From NCBI GenBank assembly GCA_003484585.1, contig DNBZ01000176.1, positions 1-5,441 of the forward strand: a stretch of 5,441 nucleotides of DNA. Direction: 5' to 3'. The stretch is from Bacteroidota bacterium. GTDB lineage: Bacteria; Bacteroidota; Bacteroidia; NS11-12g; UBA9320. Position 1 is the first letter of the stretch; the number at the start of each line of letters is the position of its first letter. The notes under the pieces are model-generated. The model was not told where the DNA came from. It worked only from the letters and a program-made list of their open reading frames with translations, and searched no databases. Below are positions 1 through 5,441 of the stretch, piece after piece. The position numbers and the translations under genes are program-made.

Positions 1-2130
1 GTCAAATGGTGACACGAAGAGTTTGCCATCCTTGATGTTAAACTTGACCAAGAAATCTCTTAGCTTTTGCACGTTAAAATGGTTCGTACCTAGTTTAGTA
101 TCTATGCCTTTTAATACTTCTAGTTTTTCTACTACTATTTTTTCTAAGCTCAATGAGCCACCTAGGTTTATACTCTCTAGCTTAGGAGACATATCATTGT
201 TTAATTCTGTGGCTATATTTAGCTTGGCTGTGGTCATAGCTTGTATTTGCTCAGCTATAGGTGCGAAAGCTCTTACTACTTTAAACTTACTGAGTAAGTC
301 TGCTATCTTTAAATCAGAATACGATATATCAAAATTGGCTAATGGTTTGGTAATATCATAAACATACGCACCTTCTAGGTTTATTCTTCCTCCTAGCAAA
401 TCTGTGGATACATTATGCAGCTGAAGTGTACGATTTTTTACACCAAATTTCCCACTGAAATTGGTTAGTTCTAGGTCGTCATAAATAAGCTTTTGGATAG
501 AGGTCGTGAGGTCCAGGTCTACATTGCCAGGTACTTCTACTAGTGTCATCTCTATGGTTTCTTCATCTGTTTCGCTTTCAGATATAAAATCGTTGGCATT
601 GAACCTTGAAGAAGTAAGCACTGCAGAACCTGTGAGGGTTTGCTCGCTAAGTGCATAGGCAAAGAAGTTATCAAACGAACCAGAAAAATTGATGTCGTTG
701 TTTCCTACTTGCCCTTCGAAAAAAGGGATATTTACACTTTGATTTTGTACTACAACAGTGGCCGTTTTCACGTCCAAAACTTCGTTCATATCAGTAGACT
801 TATAATGAAGGTTCTGAACTTGTAAATCTCCTTTTGCTTTAAATTTATCAATGGCAGATGCACTAATGTCGTCTACTCTTCCAGCTATTTGTATATCTGT
901 GGTAAGATTGCCAGAGAGTTCTGTGCCCGGCATAGGAACTATTTTAGTAAGGTTAGTCAGATCTATTTTTCCTTTAGCATCTGCATCTATCAGCATATTA
1001 CCAAAAAGGTCTTGCATCTTTAGTTTTAGGTCAAAAGGGTCGTTAGCCATTTTAAAATGCATCTTAGGAATATCTACTACAGTACGGTCTGTATTGCCAT
1101 CTAGGCTGTATACGTGCAAGTCTAGATTAATATCTTCTGCTGGTAAGGCTAGGTCTGGATACTTGAAATAGCCATTGTCTATTTGCAGTTTTAGGTCGTA
1201 GGCTGGGAATAGCTTATCATTCATAGTTCCTTTAAAAAATGCATTCATTTTAGCAGCACCTTTAGTCTGCATAGAAGCAAAGTCTGAGGTGTAGATAGCG
1301 GGTATCAGAGTAAGGAATTGGTTCAGATCAGAACTTGCAGAACTGGTCACCAAATCAAATATCATATCTTCTTCTTGCAAGGCTACAGATCCAGTAAGTA
1401 GTGCTTGTAGTCCGTTGATGGTTAGTTTATTGTCTGGGAAAGAGTAGATGCTTTCCTTTAGATTAATTTCAATATCGCCACTTTGAGTTATTGCCCATTT
1501 ATTGAGATATGCTACTTTATCATAAACTACTAGTGCCTCATCTAGAGATGTGTTAGCAGCCAATATGAAATTCTCTGTATTGAAATTACCAGACGACTTG
1601 TGGTTTAGTCCTTTGAGCTGTAAGTCTACTCCTGAGGCCACATCCAGATAGTCAAAAGTAGCATCTGTTATTTCTACCTTGGCTAACTCAAAGTTGAGTG
1701 CTTCAGATTCTTCTGCAGATGTAGTAGTATCTTTGAGCAGGTCCCAATTGTACGTGCTATCATTTAAAAACTCCATATGCAGATATGGCTTTTCTAGGGC
1801 AATAGACTTGAAGATATACTTCTGTTCCTTATAAAATTTCATCAGGTCAAACGAAACCTCTAGTTTCTCTGTATAGAGAAACGTGTCAGTACTAAACGTG
1901 CTATCGTTGTTGATGAGAGAGAGTTGATTGAGTGTTAGATTCAGATCAGGAAAAGACTTGAAAATATTGATGCCTACGTTTGGTGAAAAATCTAAAGTGG
2001 CGGTAAGATTTTTATTGGCTTCGTCTTTTACCATTGCTATGATCTTATCTTTAAATAAGTAAGGTAAAAAAATAGCAGAACCTGCTAATAAGACAAAAAG
2101 AATGGCGATGCTTAAAACGTATTTTTTCAT
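1..2130 (-). CDS. AsmA-family envelope protein, C-terminus cut by window edge
   Basis: An uninterrupted frame of 710 codons runs from ATG at 2130 to base 1 with no stop, so the 3' end lies outside the window. The protein starts MKKYVLSIAILFVLLAG, a short positive N-terminus and one membrane segment (about residues 4-23), which anchors a long periplasmic part. Just after it comes FKSFPDLNLTLNQLSL (57-72), the 'SFPnlsl' signature of Bacteroidota AsmA proteins, then SIALEKPYLHMEFLNDS (109-125) with NWDLL behind it, the usual 'kP.i.....g..NWdi' motif. The middle is repetitive beta-strand-like sequence rich in D, N, L and T. From about residue 597 (LANFDISYSDLKIADLL, then VVRAFAPIAEQ and NIKDGKLFVSPFD) it matches the AsmA C-terminal region; from family architecture I infer that roughly 150-250 residues are missing. 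AsmA/TamB-superfamily proteins are inner-membrane-anchored beta-groove proteins linked to phospholipid transport and outer-membrane homeostasis; the exact role here is inference. The start is clear because the membrane segment begins immediately; there is no Shine-Dalgarno site. Confidence 0.9.
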   Translation of the reverse strand, partial: MKKYVLSIAILFVLLAGSAIFLPYLFKDKIIAMVKDEANKNLTATLDFSPNVGINIFKSFPDLNLTLNQLSLINNDSTFSTDTFLYTEKLEVSFDLMKFYKEQKYIFKSIALEKPYLHMEFLNDSTYNWDLLKDTTTSAEESEALNFELAKVEITDATFDYLDVASGVDLQLKGLNHKSSGNFNTENFILAANTSLDEALVVYDKVAYLNKWAITQSGDIEINLKESIYSFPDNKLTINGLQALLTGSVALQEEDMIFDLVTSSASSDLNQFLTLIPAIYTSDFASMQTKGAAKMNAFFKGTMNDKLFPAYDLKLQIDNGYFKYPDLALPAEDINLDLHVYSLDGNTDRTVVDIPKMHFKMANDPFDLKLKMQDLFGNMLIDADAKGKIDLTNLTKIVPMPGTELSGNLTTDIQIAGRVDDISASAIDKFKAKGDLQVQNLHYKSTDMNEVLDVKTATVVVQNQSVNIPFFEGQVGNNDINFSGSFDNFFAYALSEQTLTGSAVLTSSRFNANDFISESETDEETIEMTLVEVPGNVDLDLTTSIQKLIYDDLELTNFSGKFGVKNRTLQLHNVSTDLLGGRINLEGAYVYDITKPLANFDISYSDLKIADLLSKFKVVRAFAPIAEQIQAMTTAKLNIATELNNDMSPKLESINLGGSLSLEKIVVEKLEVLKGIDTKLGTNHFNVQKLRDFLVKFNIKDGKLFVSPFD

Positions 2131-2148
2131 AGGAACTGCTGGGCGTTT

Positions 2149-2203
2149 ACTAATGTTGGTGCAAGTTTACTATACTAAGTCTGTACCCAACTAATACGTT
2201 GGT
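2149..2203. repeat. imperfect direct repeat upstream of the AsmA-family gene
   Basis: On the plus strand ACTAATGTTGGT (2149-2160) recurs as ACTAATACGTTGGT (2190-2203), the same word with two bases inserted. The second copy also contains the right-hand side of a small inverted repeat, CCAAC-TAATAC-GTTGG (2187-2202), which overlaps the candidate -33 element. TTTACTA also occurs twice, 20 bases apart (2146 and 2166). These could be operator half-sites, but they are short and may be chance in AT-rich DNA. Confidence 0.3.
2162..2190 (-). promoter_or_regulatory. candidate Bacteroidota-type promoter for the AsmA-family gene
   Basis: On the minus strand TTG (2190-2188) is followed after 18 bases by TAAACTTG (2169-2162), close to the Bacteroidota sigma-ABfr -7 consensus TAnnTTTG with one mismatch (C for the first T). 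The element ends 31 bases before the AsmA ATG at 2130. The spacing equals that of the better promoter at 5163-5193. The match is short and the region is AT-rich, so chance is possible. Alternatively the gene is read from upstream. Confidence 0.35.
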
Positions 2204-2210
2204 CGATTTT

Positions 2211-2701
2211 CTAGTAAATTTTGAATGTAAAGGTCAATCCCCAGTAGCCATAGCCATCATTGGTATCGGAATAGGATCGTTTGCCTACTTGATTCCCTGG
2301 ATTGGAGAGGGTAGGAGCTACTTTGCCTGCAAGCTGTGGATTAGCCTGTGCTAGTGAATCCCCATCTGGATATAAATCCGTACTTACATCATCAAGATAA
2401 TCTGTAAAATTTTGTTGTAAGTATAAGAAAGGGATACAATAGCTTTTTGAGTAATATGTCTTTTTATAGAGGCTCCAAATGGGATTCCATACATAATTTT
2501 TTTGTAAGCTAATCGGGTCTCACTATCTCTAGTTAGTACATATTTTCCACCATCTAAAGTCTGTCCGCCAGTTCCTATTTCCCTTAGATTATACCATTTA
2601 TTATCACCTTCTATTTTAGCTTGTGGATTGAAATAGTAGACACTAGCACCTGCAAGTATAATGGGTACGTATGTGCTTTTGAGTTTCAAACGATGTGCCA
2701 T
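2211..2701 (-). pseudogene. broken DUF6089-type outer-membrane beta-barrel gene (N-terminus lost, frameshifted)
   Basis: Two overlapping minus-strand frames together give one recognisable protein. Frame A (ATG at 2701, 97 codons to 2411) contains STYVPIILAGASVYYFNPQA, WYNLREIGTGGQ and YGIPFGASIKRHIT. Left alone it ends at a stop at 2384-2386. A neighbouring frame, entered by a -1 step at AAAATTTT (2406-2413), gives NFTDYLDDVSTDLYPDGDSL (from 2411) and ends GYGYWGLTFTFKIY with TAG at 2211-2213. This matches the second half of DUF6089-type barrels from memory of the family: 'tPYvfaGv..f.FNPkA', 'W..L..lGTeGQ', 'iPFG.G.k', 'FTDYLDDVS', and a closing aromatic barrel strand. Such proteins usually have about 220-270 residues with a signal peptide; here about 163 are recognisable, and the 130 bases back to pruA hold neither a signal peptide nor the first half. 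A single missing A (AAAAATTTT) would restore NKNFTDYL, so the frame change could be one deletion or a sequencing error; the missing N-terminus argues for real decay. Confidence 0.75.
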
Positions 2702-2831
2702 TCACCGCTATAATTGATAAAATAACGCTTTGAATGTAAGATGAAATTTTCTTTTGTGAGTTTATGATCTTAGTTTAATGAGGCGGCAACTCAAGTCGTC
2801 CTAAATTTGGACGCTGCTCTCAAAAAAAGGA

Positions 2832-4457
2832 TTAGCTATGGAACGGGTATTCGTAAGTGGTTGGAGCCGCAAACGTTTCTTTTATGGTACGCATGGACGT
2901 CCATCTTAATAAGTTTACGGTAGAACCTGCTTTGTCATTTGTTCCGCTTCCTCTAGCTCCGCCAAATGGCTGCTGTCCTACTACTGCACCAGTAGGCTTA
3001 TCATTTATATAGAAGTTGCCAGCTGCATTTCTTAGTTTGTAAAGAGCTAAGTTTATGTCATTTCTGTCTTGAGCAAAGATAGATCCTGTAAGAGCGTACT
3101 CTGATGTGCTATCTAGCAGTTCCATAGTTTCTTCGAACTTGTCATCTTCGTACACGTGAATAGTAAGTACAGGGCCAAATAGCTCGTCACACATAGTGGC
3201 ATATTTCGGGTTACTAGTTTCTATGATGGTAGGTCGTATGAAGTAACCTTCTGTATCGTCATAGCTTCCTCCTGCTATCACTTCTGCATCAGATGCAGCC
3301 TTGGCCTCATCTATGTACTTTGCTAGTTTGGTGAATGACTTACGGTCTATTACTGCGTTTATGAAATTACTGAAGTCTTCAGCAGTACCCATTTTTAGCT
3401 TATTTGTATTTTCTACTAACATAGGCTTAAGCTCTGCCCACATGCTTTTAGGTATGTATGCTCTACTTGCGGCACTACATTTCTGACCTTGAAATTCAAA
3501 TGAACCTCTTACCAGTGCAGTGTTTACTTGCTTCACATTAGCACTGTTGTGCACCATTACGAAGTCTTTTCCACCTGTCTCGCCTACTATACGTGGATAG
3601 CTGCGGTATTTTTCAATATTGTTCCCTATGGTTTTCCAGATATGGCGGAATACACCTGTACTTCCTGTGAAGTGAATACCTGCAAAATCTCTATGATTAA
3701 AAACTACTTCGCCTGTAGTGGGGCCATCTACGAATACTAGATTAATAACACCGTCTGGTAATCCAGCCTCTTTGAAAAGCTCCATAATAACCTGAGCACT
3801 GTATATCTGTGTCTCAGCTGGTTTCCATACTACAGTATTTCCCATCATAGCAGGAGCTGCACACAGATTAGCACATATACTCGTAAAATTGAATGGAGTT
3901 AGTGCAAATACAAAACCTTCTAGTGGTCTATATTCTAATTGATTCCAAACTCCTGGAGAGTTAGCCGGTGGTTGTTGAGCGTATATTTCGCTCATAAACT
4001 GCACGTTGAATTTAAAGAAATCTATCATTTCGCATGCTGCATCTATCTCTGCTTGCATAGCGTTTTTAGACTGTGCTAACATGGTAGCTGCATTCATCTT
4101 ATCTCTATATGGTCCTGCAAGAAGTTCAGCTGCTTTCAGAAAAATAGCTGATCTAGCTTGCCACGGCATACGAGCCCAAGAGTCTTTAGCAGCTAGTGCT
4201 GCATCTATAGCATCTTGCACGTGCTGGGCATTTCCCTTGTTATAGGTTCCTAGGTTATGACTAGTCTCATGTGGCGGGTGCATACTGATCTTTTCATCAG
4301 TATATACTTTCTTACCACCTATGTACATAGGTATATCTACCGGTGTACTTTTTAATTCTTGTACTTTGCTTTTTAGGCTTTGTGTTTCTGCGGTGCCCGG
4401 AGCGTAATCTCTTACTGGTTCGTTAGTCGCCGTTGGTATTTTCACTATTTGGTTCAT
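2832..4457 (-). CDS. pruA: L-glutamate gamma-semialdehyde (1-pyrroline-5-carboxylate) dehydrogenase
   Basis: This 541-residue protein oxidises L-glutamate gamma-semialdehyde, the open form of 1-pyrroline-5-carboxylate, to glutamate with NAD+, the second step of proline catabolism, in the cytosol. It has the complete aldehyde dehydrogenase fold. The signatures are PLEGFVFALTPFNFTSICAN (residues 178-197, with Asn190 as the likely oxyanion residue), WKPAE (211-215), HFTGSTG (262-268, NAD-binding turn), VGETGGKDF (291-299, general base Glu293), EFQGQKCSAASR (321-332, catalytic Cys327), DELFGPV (424-430) and NFYINDKPTGAVVGQQPFGG (481-500), followed by ARGSGTNDKAG. The last two blocks and GETGGK are hallmarks of the single-domain ALDH4A1-like P5C dehydrogenases, distinct from the bifunctional PutA of many Proteobacteria. 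Length is normal and all key residues are present. The ATG at 4457 overlaps the stop of the pseudouridine synthase gene (ATGA), so it is probably translated by coupling; no Shine-Dalgarno site is visible. The partner proline dehydrogenase is not in the window. Confidence 0.97.
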   Translation of the reverse strand: MNQIVKIPTATNEPVRDYAPGTAETQSLKSKVQELKSTPVDIPMYIGGKKVYTDEKISMHPPHETSHNLGTYNKGNAQHVQDAIDAALAAKDSWARMPWQARSAIFLKAAELLAGPYRDKMNAATMLAQSKNAMQAEIDAACEMIDFFKFNVQFMSEIYAQQPPANSPGVWNQLEYRPLEGFVFALTPFNFTSICANLCAAPAMMGNTVVWKPAETQIYSAQVIMELFKEAGLPDGVINLVFVDGPTTGEVVFNHRDFAGIHFTGSTGVFRHIWKTIGNNIEKYRSYPRIVGETGGKDFVMVHNSANVKQVNTALVRGSFEFQGQKCSAASRAYIPKSMWAELKPMLVENTNKLKMGTAEDFSNFINAVIDRKSFTKLAKYIDEAKAASDAEVIAGGSYDDTEGYFIRPTIIETSNPKYATMCDELFGPVLTIHVYEDDKFEETMELLDSTSEYALTGSIFAQDRNDINLALYKLRNAAGNFYINDKPTGAVVGQQPFGGARGSGTNDKAGSTVNLLRWTSMRTIKETFAAPTTYEYPFHS

Positions 4458-5152
4458 TGCGTTAATAAGTTTCTTTCTATATCTTTAAAAAATTTCCAAT
4501 TGCCAAAGTCTGGCATTGGAGAATGTAAATTTAAATGTTCTTTAGTAACAGGGTGCAAGAAGCTAAGCCCTAGAGCGTGCAGGTAAATGCTTTTATCTGC
4601 AGTTGGTTTAGTTTGTCCATACTTCACGTCGCCCACTATGCCGGTAAATGTTCTTGCTAGCTGTACACGAATTTGATGTGGTCTACCGGTAATGGGATTT
4701 ACCTTTACTAGAAAACAATGGTTTGCTGTATTGATATACTGATAGTGCAATATGGCTTTTTTACTGCCTTCTCGCTCTTCTTCGTAAAGTTTAGTACGGT
4801 TTTGTTTTGGGTCCTTCTTTAGCCAGTGGGTGAGCGTACCAGCCATCGGTTGTGGTTTTCTACGAATAAGTGCAGCGTATGTTTTGGTTATATCTCTCTC
4901 CTTAAACTGAGCATTCATTCGGACTAGTGCCTTGCTAGTACGGGCAAAGAGTACTATGCCTGTTACATTAGTATCTAGTCTATGGATGCAGCCTATGAAT
5001 ACGGCACCAGGTTTTTTGTACTTCTCCTTTATGTACGCCTTTACGTGCGTTTCCAATGAGGGCAGTCCATGCTCATTATCTTGTACCACCAGACCAGCAG
5101 GTTTGCTTACTGCTATCAAGTGATTGTCCTCGTAGATTACGTGTAGTTCCAT
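4454..5152 (-). CDS. RluA-family RNA pseudouridine synthase
   Basis: This 232-residue protein should convert specific uridines in rRNA or tRNA to pseudouridine. It opens with the family start VIYEDNHLIAVSKPAGLVVQ (residues 5-24), then CIHRLDTNVTGIVLFARTSK (55-74) containing the HRLD motif with the presumed catalytic Asp60, KTYAAL (90-95) with the conserved Tyr92, NPITGRPHQIRVQLA (152-166) and YLHALGLSFLHP (190-201). There is no N-terminal S4 RNA-binding domain, so it is the short catalytic-core type, like RluA or TruC rather than RluC or RluD. The bases after HRLD read TNVTG where many relatives have R/K-x-T/V-S-G, an ordinary variation. The target nucleotide cannot be told from sequence. The ATG at 5152 is right because the conserved block begins four residues later. 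Its stop overlaps the pruA start by 4 bp, so the two are likely one transcript driven by the promoter at 5163-5193. Confidence 0.95.
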   Translation of the reverse strand: MELHVIYEDNHLIAVSKPAGLVVQDNEHGLPSLETHVKAYIKEKYKKPGAVFIGCIHRLDTNVTGIVLFARTSKALVRMNAQFKERDITKTYAALIRRKPQPMAGTLTHWLKKDPKQNRTKLYEEEREGSKKAILHYQYINTANHCFLVKVNPITGRPHQIRVQLARTFTGIVGDVKYGQTKPTADKSIYLHALGLSFLHPVTKEHLNLHSPMPDFGNWKFFKDIERNLLTQ

Positions 5153-5162
5153 TTACGTGGTG

Positions 5163-5193
5163 CAAAGGTAACTTTTAACATAGTAGACCAAAA
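5163..5193 (-). promoter_or_regulatory. Bacteroidota-type promoter for the pseudouridine synthase-pruA pair
   Basis: On the minus strand TTTTGG (5193-5188, TTG core at 5191-5189) is separated by 18 bases from TACCTTTG (5170-5163), a full match to the Bacteroidota -7 consensus TAnnTTTG. It lies in the 49-bp gap after the nth stop codon. Only 10 bases (5162-5153) separate it from the ATG at 5152, so a start site 4-7 bases downstream of the -7 box would leave a leader of only a few nucleotides. Confidence 0.65.
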
Positions 5194-5201
5194 CGCGAGT
5201 T

Positions 5202-5441
5202 TTATTTAAATAAACTTGCTCTCCCAAAGTCTTTGCAGATAGGGCAAGCTAATGCATTGTGACCACGAGCAGGACAGTACTTTCGTCCAAAGAAGATTAT
5301 CTGCAGATGTACTTTGTTCCATGTCTCTCTAGGGAAGGCTTCCTTCAGGTCCTTTTCTGTTTTATCTACATTCTTACCTGTACTTAGTTTCCATCTGTAT
5401 GCTAGTCTATGTATGTGTGTGTCCACAGGAAATGCAGATAC
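5202..5441 (-). CDS. nth: endonuclease III (DNA glycosylase/AP lyase), C-terminal part only
   Basis: The frame is open to the right edge and encodes the last 80 residues, beginning VSAFPVDTHIHRLAYRWKL and ending at TAA (5202-5204). The GTG at 5426 is the internal valine of the VDTH motif, not a start. PVDTHIHRL matches the endonuclease III block whose Asp is the catalytic residue (Asp138 in E. coli Nth). The segment then runs through KNVDKTEKDLKEAFP to VHLQIIFFGRKYC, the family's helix before the iron-sulfur loop. The enzyme removes oxidised pyrimidines from DNA and cuts the resulting abasic site in base-excision repair. The helix-hairpin-helix and catalytic Lys lie outside the window. An oddity: the usual cluster loop is C-x6-C-x2-C-x5-C, while here it is C-x9-C-x2-C (YCPARGHNALACPIC) followed by KDFGRASLFK, with no fourth cysteine before the stop. 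The gene ends 49 bp before the next start and has no clear terminator. Confidence 0.93.
   Translation of the reverse strand, partial: VSAFPVDTHIHRLAYRWKLSTGKNVDKTEKDLKEAFPRETWNKVHLQIIFFGRKYCPARGHNALACPICKDFGRASLFK

Noticed and set aside
23..361. Plus-strand open frame of 112 codons, and similar ones at 640-825 and 851-1171
   Set aside because: All lie antisense within the uninterrupted AsmA-family coding frame, and their low-complexity translations resemble no family I know.
2384..2701. An intact 105-residue hypothetical protein
   Set aside because: Its last residues (ILQIILMM) diverge from the family exactly where the neighbouring frame takes up the conserved FTDYLDDVS block, so it is better read as part of a frameshifted gene.
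2798..2830. Possible terminator after pruA: small hairpin GTCC/GGAC (2798-2812) and an A/T run at 2822-2828
   Set aside because: On the minus strand the T run comes before the hairpin, the wrong order for an intrinsic terminator, and the stem has only four solid pairs.
3301..4586. Plus-strand open frames opposite pruA and the pseudouridine synthase gene
   Set aside because: They are antisense to well-conserved enzyme sequence and have no recognisable motifs or start signals.
4932..5123. Plus-strand open frame opposite the start of the pseudouridine synthase
   Set aside because: It is a shadow of the conserved N-terminal block and HRLD region on the minus strand.
5191..5214. Possible nth terminator: AAAAC-GCGA-GTTTT and the palindrome TTTATTTAAATAAA (5201-5214)
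   Set aside because: The stems are almost all A-T pairs, the palindrome overlaps the nth stop codon, and no GC-rich stem with a T run follows.
5202..5426. A 74-codon gene starting at GTG 5426
   Set aside because: That GTG is the valine of the endonuclease III VDTH motif; the same frame continues upstream as VSAFP to the window edge, so this is a partial larger gene.

Overview
The window reads as ordinary chromosomal DNA from a member of the Bacteroidota, probably an environmental Cytophagia, Saprospiria or Flavobacteriia relative; I cannot place it more finely. Four things point there: AT-rich coding sequence, no convincing Shine-Dalgarno sites, promoter-like elements of the TTG-N18-TAnnTTTG type, and protein types common in that phylum (a long AsmA-like protein, a DUF6089-type outer-membrane barrel, and an ALDH4A1-like 1-pyrroline-5-carboxylate dehydrogenase). 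Every gene I can support is on the minus strand, so transcription runs from high to low coordinates.

Layout in the order of transcription: (1) 5202-5441, the C-terminal 80 residues of endonuclease III (nth), whose start lies beyond the right edge. (2) A 49-bp gap holding a good Bacteroidota-type promoter, only 10 bases from the next start codon. (3) 4454-5152, a compact RluA-family RNA pseudouridine synthase. (4) 2832-4457, a full-length L-glutamate gamma-semialdehyde (1-pyrroline-5-carboxylate) dehydrogenase (pruA), whose start overlaps the preceding stop as ATGA. (5) 2211-2701, remains of a DUF6089-type beta-barrel gene that has lost its N-terminal half and carries a -1 frame change at AAAATTTT (2406-2413). 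(6) An 80-bp gap with a weaker promoter candidate and short repeats. (7) 1-2130, the first 710 codons of an AsmA-family envelope protein, open through the left edge.

The genes do not form an obvious single pathway: DNA base-excision repair, RNA modification, proline catabolism and envelope biogenesis. The only tight link is the 4-bp overlap between the pseudouridine synthase and pruA, which suggests co-transcription and translational coupling. I see no mobile element, CRISPR array, RNA gene or defence-like cluster, and nothing that amounts to a new system. The points most worth checking are the frameshifted, truncated barrel gene, the endonuclease III C-terminus with only three of the four usual cluster cysteines, and the almost leaderless promoter in front of the pseudouridine synthase.
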